A stretch of 64,000 nt of DNA, taken from assembly GCA_003343845.1 (NCBI GenBank), contig QAKK01000020.1, positions 89,342 through 153,341 of the forward strand, read 5' to 3'. The position numbers and the translations under genes are program-made. This document shows, piece by piece, positions 35,768 to 44,550 of this stretch. Numbering within the stretch: the first letter of the stretch is position 1; every line of letters starts with the position of its first letter. This stretch comes from Oscillospiraceae bacterium (GTDB taxonomy: Bacteria; Bacillota; Clostridia; Oscillospirales; CAG-272). Under the pieces are notes generated by a model, which was not told the DNA's origin, searched no databases, and saw only the letters and a program-made list of their open reading frames with translations.

Positions 35768-36352
35768 ATGGCACTGGTACCAATGGTCATTGAACAGACC
35801 AACCGCGGCGAGCGTTCCTTCGACATTTACTCTCGCCTTTTGAATGACCGCATCATCATGCTGACCGACGAGGTCAATGATACCACCGCATCTCTGGTCG
35901 TTGCGCAGATGCTCTATCTGGAGGCACAGGACCCCGACAAGGACATTTCGCTGTACATCAACAGCCCCGGCGGCTCTGTTTCCGCAGGCTTTGCCATCTA
36001 CGATACGATGAACTTCATCAAGTGTGATGTCTCCACCATCTGCATGGGTATGGCGGCGTCGATGGGCGCGTTTCTGCTTGCCGCAGGCGCAAAGGGCAAG
36101 CGTCTTGCTCTGCCCAACAGCGTAATCATGATCCATCAGCCGCTCGGCGGCGCGCAGGGACAGGCAAGCGATGTCAAGATCCACGCCGAGCAGATTCTGA
36201 AGACGCGCACGAAGCTCAACGAGATCCTGGCTGCCAACACCGGCAAGCCGCTGGAGGTCATTGAGCGTGACACCGACCGCGACAACTTCATGAGTGCTGC
36301 GGAGGCAGCCGCTTACGGGCTGATCGACAAGGTCATCGAGAAACACGCATAA
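35768..36352 (+). CDS. clpP: ATP-dependent Clp protease proteolytic subunit
   Basis: A 194-residue serine protease subunit that forms two stacked heptameric rings and degrades proteins unfolded by ClpX or ClpC. Catalytic residues are Ser98 (GMAASMGAF), His123 (MIHQPLGG) and an Asp near 172. LYINSPGGSVSAG (about 62-74) is a family hallmark. It begins with a short propeptide as usual. GAGGAG precedes the ATG. clpX follows after 18 bases. Confidence 0.97.
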   Translation: MALVPMVIEQTNRGERSFDIYSRLLNDRIIMLTDEVNDTTASLVVAQMLYLEAQDPDKDISLYINSPGGSVSAGFAIYDTMNFIKCDVSTICMGMAASMGAFLLAAGAKGKRLALPNSVIMIHQPLGGAQGQASDVKIHAEQILKTRTKLNEILAANTGKPLEVIERDTDRDNFMSAAEAAAYGLIDKVIEKHA

Positions 36353-36370
36353 TTTTTACCGAGGATTACA

Positions 36371-37636
36371 ATGCCGACAAACAACAAAAGCAAAAAACTC
36401 TGCTGCTCGTTCTGCGGCAGAAGCGAGACCGAGGTTGAGCTGCTGATCCCCGCCGCGCTCGGCGGTGCGGCGATTTGCGGCGACTGCGTGATGACCTGTG
36501 CCAACTTTCTCGAAGAAATGAATCCGGAGGAAGTTCCGACGGCGCACAGCGCCCCTGCCGACAAGCTGGAGCTGTCGATCGACACCCTGCCGAAGCCTGC
36601 CGAAATCAAAGCCGTGCTGGATCAGTACGTGATCGGGCAGGATGACGCCAAGCGCGTGCTTTCGGTGGCGGTCTACAACCACTACAAGCGCTTGATCTAT
36701 GGGGAAAAGAAGACCGACGACGTCGAGATTCAGAAGAGCAACGTGCTTCTGCTAGGCCCGACCGGCGTGGGCAAGACCTTCCTTGCGCAGACGCTGGCGA
36801 AGGCACTCAAGGTTCCCTTTGCCATCGCGGATGCGACCACGCTGACCGAAGCGGGCTATGTGGGCGAGGATGTCGAGAACATTCTGCTCCGCCTGATTCA
36901 GGCAGCGGACTACAACGTCGAGCGCGCGGAGAAAGGCATCATCTACATTGACGAGATCGACAAGATCTCACGCCGCGGTGAGAACCGCTCGATCACGCGC
37001 GACGTTTCGGGCGAAGGCGTGCAGCAGGCGCTGCTGAAGATCCTCGAGGGAACGGTCGCCAACGTGCCGCCGCAGGGCGGACGCAAACACCCGAATCAGG
37101 ATTTCATTCAGATTCACACCGAGAACATTCTGTTCATCTGCGGCGGTGCTTTCGACGGGCTTGCCGAGATCATCGAAAAGCGGCAGGGCAGCCAAACGAT
37201 CGGCTTCGGCGGCGAGATCAAGACGAAGAAAGAAAAGACGGCGGCAGGCATTTACCGCGACGTCAATTCGCATGACATCGTCAAATACGGTCTGATTCCC
37301 GAGCTGGTGGGCAGACTGCCGATCATCACGGCGCTGGACAATCTCGATGAAGCGGCGCTTGTCCGCATCCTGCGTGAACCGAAGAACGCGATCATCAAAC
37401 AGTATACCAAGCTGCTCGCACTGGACGGCGTGAAACTGGAATTTGCGGATGGCGCATGCGAAGCCATCGCAAAACTGGCGATCGAGCGCAACATCGGCGC
37501 GCGCGGGCTCCGCTCCATCATGGAAGAATTCATGCTTCCCGTGATGTATGATGTCCCCTCCGAAAAGGGTATCAAGAAAGTCATCATCACAAAAGAGCTT
37601 GTCGAAAAGCACGATAAGGCGCAATACGTTTCCTGA
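36371..37636 (+). CDS. clpX: ATP-dependent Clp protease ATPase subunit ClpX
   Basis: A 421-residue AAA+ unfoldase partner of ClpP. The N-terminal zinc-binding domain has Cys pairs in CCSFCGRS and ICGDCV (about 11-40). The AAA+ core has Walker A LLGPTGVGKTFLAQTLA, Walker B GIIYIDEIDKI, the pore-loop-flanking AGYVGEDVENIL region and sensor/arginine motifs in IGARGLRSIMEE. Complete. It is the third gene of the tig-clpP-clpX unit and is followed by a strong hairpin. Confidence 0.97.
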   Translation: MPTNNKSKKLCCSFCGRSETEVELLIPAALGGAAICGDCVMTCANFLEEMNPEEVPTAHSAPADKLELSIDTLPKPAEIKAVLDQYVIGQDDAKRVLSVAVYNHYKRLIYGEKKTDDVEIQKSNVLLLGPTGVGKTFLAQTLAKALKVPFAIADATTLTEAGYVGEDVENILLRLIQAADYNVERAEKGIIYIDEIDKISRRGENRSITRDVSGEGVQQALLKILEGTVANVPPQGGRKHPNQDFIQIHTENILFICGGAFDGLAEIIEKRQGSQTIGFGGEIKTKKEKTAAGIYRDVNSHDIVKYGLIPELVGRLPIITALDNLDEAALVRILREPKNAIIKQYTKLLALDGVKLEFADGACEAIAKLAIERNIGARGLRSIMEEFMLPVMYDVPSEKGIKKVIITKELVEKHDKAQYVS

Positions 37637-37647
37637 AAAAAAGCTGC

Positions 37648-37694
37648 AAAGGGAGGAACTACGTAAGAAAGTAGCTCCTCCCTTTGCTTTGTAA
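37648..37694 (+). terminator. Hairpin terminator after clpX
   Basis: GCAAAGGGAGGA and TCCTCCCTTTGC pair (with an A/C mismatch and an added CTAC/GTAG helix) around an eight-base loop. Only a weak T-rich TTTG follows, so termination may be partial. Confidence 0.6.
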
Positions 37695-37828
37695 TCCAAA
37701 TCCTGACCGAATGGATGCCTGATATGGGATTTCAGTTAAAAAATGCACCTGAACTTGCAGTTTACCATTGGCAGCCTAAATCTGAACGCAACGTTCAAAT
37801 TTGGATGCCAATAGAAAAAATCAAATAA
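37693..37828 (+). pseudogene. Decayed C-terminal fragment of a GyrI-like/AraC effector-binding domain protein
   Basis: Translation in one frame gives ILTEWMPDMGFQLK (37702-37743). After a one-base shift near 37744 it continues APELAVYHWQPKSERN and then VQIWMPIEKIK, with stop TAA at 37826-37828. The pattern of a WxP segment, aromatic VY and a final IW-P-[IV]-K matches the C-terminus of GyrI-like effector-binding domains found in AraC-type regulators. The N-terminal part is missing and the reading frame is broken. The stretch is visibly AT-richer than its neighbours, suggesting a transferred gene in decay. Found by eye, so moderate confidence. Confidence 0.5.
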
Positions 37829-37846
37829 TTGAGATACAAAGTCACA

Positions 37847-37895
37847 TTGGGGCACCTTCCCTACGGAGGGTGCCCCAATGCAGCCTTCTTTTTGA
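37847..37895 (+). terminator. Strong hairpin downstream of the gene remnant
   Basis: TTGGGGCACC (37847-37856) and GGTGCCCCAA (37869-37878) form a ten-base stem, with extra CC/GG pairing near the tip (loop CTAC). It is followed by the T-rich CTTCTTTTT. It probably served the decayed gene and now separates clpX from the convergent phosphatase gene. Confidence 0.65.
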
Positions 37896-37897
37896 AT

Positions 37898-38581
37898 TCA
37901 TTTCAGAATTTCATAGAGCTCGTCGAGCGCGCGGATGGTGTAATCGGCGGAAACCGCCTTGCCGCTTCCCTTTTCGTCAAACCAGCAGGTCGCAAGCCCC
38001 GCATTTTTGCCGCCGGCGATATCCGCCGTCGGCGAATCCCCGATCAGCAGAGCGCGCGTGCGATCAAAACCGTCAATGTGTGCAAATACATAGTCGAAGA
38101 ATGCCGCCGACGGCTTCTGCGCGCCGATGCTTTCAGAGTTGAACACCACGCGGAAGTAATCTTCAATGCCCGCCTCGCGCATCCGTTTCTCCTGCGTGGC
38201 AGCCACGCCGTTGGTCACCACATACATCTCATATGTATGGGCGGCAGCAAGGTTTTTGCACAGCTCCACCGCCCCGGGAATCGGCTCGTGCCCATCGCCG
38301 AGAAAACGGCGGTAGTCGCGTTCCCATGCTGCGCCGTCCGCTTCCGCGCCGAAATGCTGCATGGTTTTTGCAAAGCGTGTGTTGAGGACAGTCTCGATCG
38401 CAACCTTTCCCGCCTCATAATCCTGCCATAAGCCGTGGTTGATTGCATCGTACACCGCCCGGATCTCCGGCGTAAGCGTCACACCGTGCGCCGCAAACAC
38501 GCGCGGCAGCGCCTGTGCCTCGTTTGCATCAAAGTCGAGCAGCGTGTTGTCGAGGTCGAACAGCAAAAAACGATATTTCAT
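37898..38581 (-). CDS. YjjG-like HAD phosphatase (non-canonical pyrimidine nucleotidase family)
   Basis: A 227-residue HAD phosphatase. Motif I FLLFDLDNTLLDFDANE (about 5-21) has the extended LLDF form typical of YjjG, a nucleotidase that removes phosphate from damaged or unusual pyrimidine nucleotides. The helical cap spans about 20-100. Motif II VVTNGVAATQ, motif III Lys in IGAQKPSAAFFDY and motif IV LLIGDSPTADIAGG are all present. The ATG at 38581 follows GGAAAGGGAAA; an in-frame upstream start at 38620 would lie inside the purA terminator and is rejected. Confidence 0.85.
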   Translation of the reverse strand: MKYRFLLFDLDNTLLDFDANEAQALPRVFAAHGVTLTPEIRAVYDAINHGLWQDYEAGKVAIETVLNTRFAKTMQHFGAEADGAAWERDYRRFLGDGHEPIPGAVELCKNLAAAHTYEMYVVTNGVAATQEKRMREAGIEDYFRVVFNSESIGAQKPSAAFFDYVFAHIDGFDRTRALLIGDSPTADIAGGKNAGLATCWFDEKGSGKAVSADYTIRALDELYEILK

Positions 38582-38598
38582 CTTTTCCCTTTCCTGCG

Positions 38599-38630
38599 AA
38601 AAAAGCGGTTGACCTGTCAACCGCTTTTTT
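38599..38630. terminator. Terminator downstream of purA
   Basis: AAAAAAGCGGTTGA and TCAACCGCTTTTTT pair around a four-base loop. T-tracts on both strands make it bidirectional; on the minus strand it ends the purA transcript. Confidence 0.85.
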
Positions 38631-38636
38631 CAATTC

Positions 38637-39935
38637 TCATTCGTACATTTTGATATAGGCGTCGCGCTCTGCGCCGACCGAAACGTAGGTCACCGGCACG
38701 CCGACTGCTTTTTCGATGTATTTGATATAGTCGTAGGCTTCCTTCGGCAGATCCGAGGCATGACGGCACCCCGAAATATCGCAATGGAAACCGGGCACAT
38801 ACTCGTAAATCGGCTTCGCATGGTTCAGCTTTTCGCCCGTGACGAAGTTATCTACACGCTTGCCGTCGATCTCGTAAGCTACGCAGACCGGAATCTTGTC
38901 CAGATACGAGAGGACGTCCAGTTTGGTCAGCGCGATCTCGGTTGCGCCCTGCATCAGGCAGCCGTACTTGGATGCGGGAATATCGAAGCCTCCGACACGG
39001 CGCGGTCTGCCGGTCGCAGCGCCGTATTCGCCGCCCGCCTCGCGCAGATCATGCGCCTCGTCGCCGAACATCTCGCAGGTAAACGGGCCTTCACCGACGC
39101 AGCTGGAATATGCCTTCATGACGCCGATCACGCCGTCCAGCTTGGCAAACGGAATGCCCGCGCCGACCGGTGCGTATGCAGCGATCGTCGAGGAGGACGA
39201 GGTGTACGGCACGATACCGAAGTCGATGTCGCGCAGTGCGCCGAGCTGTGCCTCAAACATGATGCGCTTGCCGTCCTTGATGGCATCGGCAAGATAAGCC
39301 GTCGTATCGCAGACATAGGGCTTCAGCTTGTCGCCATAGGTACGCAGCCATGCGTACATATCATCCGTAGTCACAGGCTCTGCGCCGTAACCGTTGTGGA
39401 TCATCAGGTTGCGCCACTCGAGGATCCCCGCCAGTCTCTTCTTGAGGTATTCCTCGGACTCAAACAGGTCGCACATGCGGATGATCTTCTTCATATACTT
39501 ATCGCCGTAGACCGGTCCGATGCCGCGGCGGGTCGAACCGAATTTGGCGTCGCCGAGACGATCCTCTTCGAGGCAGTCCAACATCTTATGATACGGCATG
39601 CAGATGACGGCTTTCTCGCTGATCTTGAGATGTGCGGGTGTGATCGCAATGCCCTTGTCGATCAGACGCTGCATTTCGCCGACGAGATGCTCCAGGTCAA
39701 TGACCATGCCGTTGCCCATCACGTTGACGGTGTTCGGACGCAGAATGCCCGACGGCAGCAGGTTAAGAATGAACTTGCCCTTGTCGTTGACAACGGTGTG
39801 CCCCGCATTGTTGCCGCCCTGATAGCGGATGATGATGTCGTAGTCCTCGGAAAGCAGGTCAACCATTCTGCCCTTGCCTTCGTCGCCCCAGTTGATGCCT
39901 ACGATCGCCGTAAGCTGCGTTGCCTGATTTGCCAT
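38637..39935 (-). CDS. purA: Adenylosuccinate synthase
   Basis: A 432-residue GTP-dependent enzyme joining IMP and aspartate, the first step from IMP to AMP. The N-terminal P-loop region IVGINWGDEGKGRMVDLLSE (about 10-29) is diagnostic, with QGGNNAGHTVV next (about 39-49). The GSTRRGIGPVYGDK loop (about 132-145) and GRPRRVGGFD near the C-terminus follow. Full length. Here the usual WGDEGKGK is WGDEGKGR. It follows purB by 23 bases, so the two AMP-branch enzymes are co-transcribed. Confidence 0.97.
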   Translation of the reverse strand: MANQATQLTAIVGINWGDEGKGRMVDLLSEDYDIIIRYQGGNNAGHTVVNDKGKFILNLLPSGILRPNTVNVMGNGMVIDLEHLVGEMQRLIDKGIAITPAHLKISEKAVICMPYHKMLDCLEEDRLGDAKFGSTRRGIGPVYGDKYMKKIIRMCDLFESEEYLKKRLAGILEWRNLMIHNGYGAEPVTTDDMYAWLRTYGDKLKPYVCDTTAYLADAIKDGKRIMFEAQLGALRDIDFGIVPYTSSSSTIAAYAPVGAGIPFAKLDGVIGVMKAYSSCVGEGPFTCEMFGDEAHDLREAGGEYGAATGRPRRVGGFDIPASKYGCLMQGATEIALTKLDVLSYLDKIPVCVAYEIDGKRVDNFVTGEKLNHAKPIYEYVPGFHCDISGCRHASDLPKEAYDYIKYIEKAVGVPVTYVSVGAERDAYIKMYE

Positions 39936-39958
39936 TGATGATACCCCTTCCGGTTTAT

Positions 39959-41395
39959 TTATACCTTTAATTCGACCTTGACTTCCTCGGTCAGATACTT
40001 GCCGATGATCGGCTCGGCGGTTTCACGGATGAACTCCGCGACCTGCGACGGGCAGCGCCCGATATACAGCTCGGGTGAAAGCTCTGCTTCAATCTCTTCG
40101 CGCGTGAGTTTGAACGCCGGATCGGCAACGATGCGGTCGATCAGATCGTTTGCCCCGCCCTCCAGCTTGACCTTTGCCGCAGCGGCATGTGAATGCACGC
40201 GCAGGCGCTCATGCAGCTCCTGGCGGTTGCCGCCGTTTTTGACCGCCTTCATCATGATGTTCTCGGTCGCCATGAACGGCAGCTTTTCCATCACGCGGCG
40301 ACGGATCACGCGGTCATACACCACAAGCCCGCCGGTAACATTGATGTAAATATTCAGAATCGCATCCACCGCGAGAAATGCCTCAGCAACGCTGATGCGC
40401 TTGTTTGCGCTGTCGTCCAGCGTGCGTTCAAACCACTGCGTTGCCGCCGTGAATGCGGGATTCTCCGCGTCGGTGATCACATAGCGCGCCAGCGCACAAA
40501 TGCGCTCGCAGCGCATCGGATTACGCTTGTACGGCATGGCAGACGATCCGATCTGATGTGCCTCAAACGGCTCCTCGATCTCCTCAAAGGATTGCAGAAT
40601 GCGCAGATCGTTTGCAAACTTGTACGCGCTCTGCGCAAAGCCGGAGAGCACCGCCAGAAAATAGGCGTCCACCTTGCGGGAATAGGTCTGTCCGGACACC
40701 GTCACACAGCTTGCAAAGCCCATCTGCTCGGCGATCAGGCGGTCAAGCTCTTTGACCTTTTCCTCGTCGCCGTCAAACAACTCCATGAAGCTCGCCTGCG
40801 TGCCGGTCGTCCCCTTGGAGCCGAGCAGCTGCATCGTGTCCACACGGTGCTCCAGCTCTGCGACATCCATCGCAAGCTCGTTTGCCCACAGCGCAGCGCG
40901 CTTACCGACCGTGGTCAGCTGTGCCGGCTGCAAATGCGTGTAGGCAAGGCACGGCATCGCCGCATACTTCTCTGCAAACTGCGTCAGATTTCGCAGCACT
41001 TGCGCCGCCTTTTTCAGAATCAGCTTTGACGCCTCGCGCATAATGATGAGGTCGGTATTGTCACCGACATAGCAGGAAGTTGCGCCGAGGTGAATGATCG
41101 GCTCCGCCTTCGGACACTGCTTGCCGTAGGCGTACACATGCGACATCACATCGTGCCGCACCTCCGCCTCACGCGCCTCTGCGACCTCAAAATTGATGTC
41201 GTCCGCATGCGCGCACATCTCGGCAATCTGCTCGTCCGTGATGTTCAGCCCGAGCCGCTTCTCCGCCTTTGCCAGCGCGATCCACAGTCTGCGCCATGTG
41301 CCGAACTTCATCCGATCGGAAAACAGCGCCTGCATCTCCCGCGACGCATAGCGCGTGCTGAACGGGGATATATAGATGTCTCTGTTCTTCTCCAT
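39959..41395 (-). CDS. purB: Adenylosuccinate lyase
   Basis: A 478-residue fumarase/aspartase-superfamily enzyme acting twice in purine synthesis: on SAICAR, and on adenylosuccinate to release AMP and fumarate. The superfamily signature GSSAMPYKRNPMRCE (about 284-298) and the LGATSCYVGDN segment (about 93-103) are clear. The ATG at 41395 is chosen because a GGGAG site precedes it; the longer frame up to 41419 would run through the upstream hairpin. Longer than the 430-residue Bacillus form, it resembles the eukaryote-like class. Next gene is purA. Confidence 0.95.
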   Translation of the reverse strand: MEKNRDIYISPFSTRYASREMQALFSDRMKFGTWRRLWIALAKAEKRLGLNITDEQIAEMCAHADDINFEVAEAREAEVRHDVMSHVYAYGKQCPKAEPIIHLGATSCYVGDNTDLIIMREASKLILKKAAQVLRNLTQFAEKYAAMPCLAYTHLQPAQLTTVGKRAALWANELAMDVAELEHRVDTMQLLGSKGTTGTQASFMELFDGDEEKVKELDRLIAEQMGFASCVTVSGQTYSRKVDAYFLAVLSGFAQSAYKFANDLRILQSFEEIEEPFEAHQIGSSAMPYKRNPMRCERICALARYVITDAENPAFTAATQWFERTLDDSANKRISVAEAFLAVDAILNIYINVTGGLVVYDRVIRRRVMEKLPFMATENIMMKAVKNGGNRQELHERLRVHSHAAAAKVKLEGGANDLIDRIVADPAFKLTREEIEAELSPELYIGRCPSQVAEFIRETAEPIIGKYLTEEVKVELKV

Positions 41396-41414
41396 GATAC
41401 TCCCAAAATAGTAA

Positions 41415-41436
41415 GGCACCCCGTTTTCGGGGTGCC
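41415..41436 (-). terminator. GC hairpin between the HPr-like gene and purB
   Basis: GGCACCCCG and CGGGGTGCC pair around TTTT. On the minus strand it is followed by TTACTATTTT. It lies only 19 bases before the purB start, so besides ending the HPr-like transcript it could attenuate purB. Confidence 0.6.
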
Positions 41437-41493
41437 CAAACAGAAATATTGATCTTGCGTAGGGTGAACCCGCGTTGTGAGAAAGGCTGTGGC

Positions 41494-41724
41494 TTATTCT
41501 ACGATGTAAGCCGCAAGCGCCTTCTTCAGATCTTCGACATCGTCGGTATGCGCCGTCAGCAGGATCTTGTTCATCAGATCAAGGCTGAAGATGCCCATGA
41601 TGGACTTGGCATCGACGACGTATCTGCCGGAAGACAGGTCAATATCGTAATCCTGGCGGGTCACAATATCCACAAATTTGCGGATGTCCTCGATCGTGGA
41701 CAGCTTGATATAAAACGTATTCAT
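41494..41724 (-). CDS. HPr-like protein lacking the phosphorylated histidine
   Basis: A 76-residue HPr-fold protein. The regulatory-site helix start is well conserved: DAKSIMGIFSLDLM (about 38-51) contains the Ser46-equivalent. The N-terminal active-site loop, which in HPr holds His15 (consensus HARPA), reads STIEDIRKFVDIVTR instead, so it cannot accept phosphate from Enzyme I in the normal way. Such proteins could act as regulators in the manner of Crh, which keeps the serine and lacks the histidine. CGGAGG lies upstream, with its own consensus promoter. Role unknown. Confidence 0.8.
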   Translation of the reverse strand: MNTFYIKLSTIEDIRKFVDIVTRQDYDIDLSSGRYVVDAKSIMGIFSLDLMNKILLTAHTDDVEDLKKALAAYIVE

Positions 41725-41756
41725 AGTTTAACCCTCCGTTTTTAGATTCCTTATCT

Positions 41757-41785
41757 ATTATACTTGATACTTGCCGGGATGTCAA
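41757..41785 (-). promoter_or_regulatory. Promoter of the HPr-like gene
   Basis: Minus-strand TTGACA (41785-41780), a 17-base spacer and TATAAT (41762-41757), both consensus. As no promoter is seen closer to purB, it may also drive purB-purA. Confidence 0.8.
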
Positions 41786-41810
41786 CAAAATGTTGCAAGA
41801 ATTCTTGCGT

Positions 41811-44453
41811 TCAGCCGTCTTCGTAAACGGTGTTGTCATCCCCCTCGGACGGAATGGTCTCGGACGGGGTTTCCTCCGTCGCGGTCGTCGATGCGCTGCC
41901 GCTGTCAAACCGTGAAAAATCGTAATTCTCATAGCTGAAGGAATTGAACTGCCGTCCGCCCTTCAGATTGGTGATGCCGACATAGGTGCCGTCCGGAACG
42001 GTATAAATAAAGTACGGAACGCCCCACCAGCCGCCCGGGCGCACGTTGTCCGGCAGCAGACGGTAAACATACTGCGCATCTTCCACATAGATCTGCACGG
42101 GGAACGCGCGCGTCGTCTCGCGGATCAGCGCCACCTTCTTGCGGTTTTCGGGTCTGGTGTATTCATGGGCATAGGCGTTGGTCGTCGTATCGTAATCCAC
42201 AACCACATGCCGGTCGCAATAATCATGCGGCGCAGTGGAAACCGTGAAATAGCCGGTGTCCGAACGGTCGCCGCGCGGGTCAAGCCGGCAGGCATCCGTC
42301 ATCAGCTTGCCGGAATCCTTGCAGTAAGTGACCTCAACGACCTCTGCCGGGCGGTGATTGTCAAAGGTGCGGAGCGCTTCCCCGCCGTTCTTCGCCTCTT
42401 CGATCGCATCCTCGTGCAGCTTGGTCATCACGAGGTCAAACAGTTTGTTGGACGGATTCGCCTTCAGACTGCTGAGCGACTTCGGATAGGAATAGCCGTA
42501 CCAAACAGCGCCGATATAATACGGCGTATAGCCGACGAACCAGCGGTCATAGTCATTGCCCGCCGTACCGGTCTTACCGGCGACATCGACCGAATTGCGC
42601 AGGGTCACGCTGCGGCCGGTACCGTTGTTCATGACATTCTGCATCATTTTAGTCATGATATAAGCGGTCGACTCGCCGAATACGACCTCACCCTTCTCGC
42701 TGTCGTTGGACAGAAGCAGATTGCCCGCGCTGTCACAGACATAGAGATAGGAGTGGCTTTCATTGTAGACGCCTTCGTTGGCAAACGCCGTATATGCAGC
42801 GGCAATGTCGCGCACGGTCACGCCGAAGTTCAGCTGTCCGAGCGCCAATGCCGCGAGTCCCTTGTCGGTATAGCCGCGCCCGCTGCTGTCCTCGCCGTAG
42901 TCAACCAAATAGTCAAAGCCGAGACGGTTTTTCAGATAGTCATAGGATTTGTCGATGGTCAGATCCTCAAGGACCTTCATTGCCACGGTGTTGACCGAGC
43001 GCTCGACAGCGCTGTTGATCGTGGTCAATCCCTTGTAGACATCCGGCAGGTTTCTCGGGTACGGCGTATCATCACCAGTGAACCAAAGTGGCGTGTCGTC
43101 ATACACCGTGCCGTAGGTGATGATGCCCTCCTCCAGCGCCGGACCGTAGACCGACAGCGGCTTCAGCGACGAACCGGGGGCACGTTGTGTCTGCGTGGCA
43201 TAGTTCAGCACCAGATTGCCCTGTTTTTTGCCGCGTGCCCCGACCACGCCGAGCAGGTCGCCTGTGTATGGGTCAACAACAGCCATTGCCGACTGCGCAG
43301 GCACGCCGCCCGTATTCTCCGGGAAGCTGGACTCATCCGCGTAAATCTCCTCCATAACGCTCTGCACCTTCGGATCCATCAGCGTGTAAATGCTGAGACC
43401 GCCGGAATTGATCATATTGCTGGCGATCTGGCTCGAGACACCGTACTTCTCCATCAGATCGTCACGCACATCACAAATGACCGTATCGACATACCAGGAA
43501 TTGAGGCGCGCCTCTGTGTCCGTGGCTGCCGTTTCATCATCGGTGCTTTCCCGGAGGGTCAGCGGTTCGGCAAATGCCTGTTCCATCTCCGCCTCGGAGA
43601 TCTTCCCCTGCTTCTGCATTTGATCCAGGATGTCGTCACGGCGTTCGAGGTTGTTTTTCGGATTCTGTATCGGGTCGTATTTGGTCGGGTACTTGGTGAT
43701 GGCGGCAAGCGATGCGCATTCCGCCAGCGTCAGCTCGGAGAGTTCCTTACCGAAGTAGGTATTCGCCGCCGCGCGGACGCCGACGCAATTCTGCGACAAC
43801 GGAACGATGTTGAGATAGAGTTCGAGGATCTCTTCCTTGCTCTTGACCTTCTCCAGATTCAGCGCGGTCAGGATCTCCTGCACTTTGCGCTGAATGGTCG
43901 GCTCGTTGTTGCCGGTCAGGTTCTTGATCAGCTGCTGTGTGATGGTCGAACCACCGTAGGATGAGTCGTCAAAGCCAAGGAAAAAGTTGAGCACAGCGCC
44001 TGCCGTGCGCTTCCAGTCCACGCCCTTGTGCGTCATGAAGCGCTTGTCCTCGATCGCGATGAACGCCTCCCGCAGATAGGTCGGAATCTCGTCATAGGAT
44101 GCCCACAGGCTGTTTTCCGCACCGTAAATGCGCTGATCTTCCAACTCCACCGCCGTGCCTGCACGGTTGGTTCGATCGGTAAATTCGTAGTAATAAATCT
44201 TCGTGGTTTGTTCGCTTTTACCCGTAACAAGCAGGGATTCGTCGATGGTCGGGTCAATATAATTGCTGACATAGATCGAAAACACGCAGGCAACAATGAT
44301 ACCGGTGACCAGACACACCAGCATCAGCGTCACAAGTGCGCTGAAAATGTACCCGAAGACGCGCCCGACGCGGGACGCCGCACTGCGTGCGGTCTTCTTC
44401 TCCTTTTTGAAGTTGTCGATCCTGACCTGACTTTGCATGTTTGCTTTTTTCAC
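41811..44453 (-). CDS. Class A penicillin-binding protein (PBP1A-type)
   Basis: An 880-residue bifunctional peptidoglycan synthase. A basic cytoplasmic N-terminus and one membrane helix (about 33-62) precede the glycosyltransferase domain (about 110-300: EDKRFMTHKGVDWKRTA, GGSTITQQLIKNLTGN). The transpeptidase domain follows with catalytic Ser in PGSSLKPLS, SVNTVA and KTGTAG. A C-terminal domain of about 200 residues ends in a Ser/Thr/Glu-rich tail. The GTG start at 44453 follows GGGAGAGG with good spacing; the longer frame to 44504 has no such site. It has its own promoter and is divergent from the BofC-like gene. Confidence 0.93.
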   Translation of the reverse strand: MKKANMQSQVRIDNFKKEKKTARSAASRVGRVFGYIFSALVTLMLVCLVTGIIVACVFSIYVSNYIDPTIDESLLVTGKSEQTTKIYYYEFTDRTNRAGTAVELEDQRIYGAENSLWASYDEIPTYLREAFIAIEDKRFMTHKGVDWKRTAGAVLNFFLGFDDSSYGGSTITQQLIKNLTGNNEPTIQRKVQEILTALNLEKVKSKEEILELYLNIVPLSQNCVGVRAAANTYFGKELSELTLAECASLAAITKYPTKYDPIQNPKNNLERRDDILDQMQKQGKISEAEMEQAFAEPLTLRESTDDETAATDTEARLNSWYVDTVICDVRDDLMEKYGVSSQIASNMINSGGLSIYTLMDPKVQSVMEEIYADESSFPENTGGVPAQSAMAVVDPYTGDLLGVVGARGKKQGNLVLNYATQTQRAPGSSLKPLSVYGPALEEGIITYGTVYDDTPLWFTGDDTPYPRNLPDVYKGLTTINSAVERSVNTVAMKVLEDLTIDKSYDYLKNRLGFDYLVDYGEDSSGRGYTDKGLAALALGQLNFGVTVRDIAAAYTAFANEGVYNESHSYLYVCDSAGNLLLSNDSEKGEVVFGESTAYIMTKMMQNVMNNGTGRSVTLRNSVDVAGKTGTAGNDYDRWFVGYTPYYIGAVWYGYSYPKSLSSLKANPSNKLFDLVMTKLHEDAIEEAKNGGEALRTFDNHRPAEVVEVTYCKDSGKLMTDACRLDPRGDRSDTGYFTVSTAPHDYCDRHVVVDYDTTTNAYAHEYTRPENRKKVALIRETTRAFPVQIYVEDAQYVYRLLPDNVRPGGWWGVPYFIYTVPDGTYVGITNLKGGRQFNSFSYENYDFSRFDSGSASTTATEETPSETIPSEGDDNTVYEDG

Positions 44454-44518
44454 AGTGAACCTCTCCCTGAATTGTTCCCTTTTGCAGCCGAATAGATTAT
44501 TCACCGCTGCAAATAATA

Positions 44519-44547
44519 ATTATACTCTGAAATCCAAAGGAATACAA
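44519..44547 (-). promoter_or_regulatory. Promoter of the penicillin-binding protein gene
   Basis: Minus-strand TTGTAT (44547-44542), a 17-base spacer and TATAAT (44524-44519). It lies right against the start of the divergent BofC-like gene. Confidence 0.65.
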
Positions 44548-44550
44548 GAT

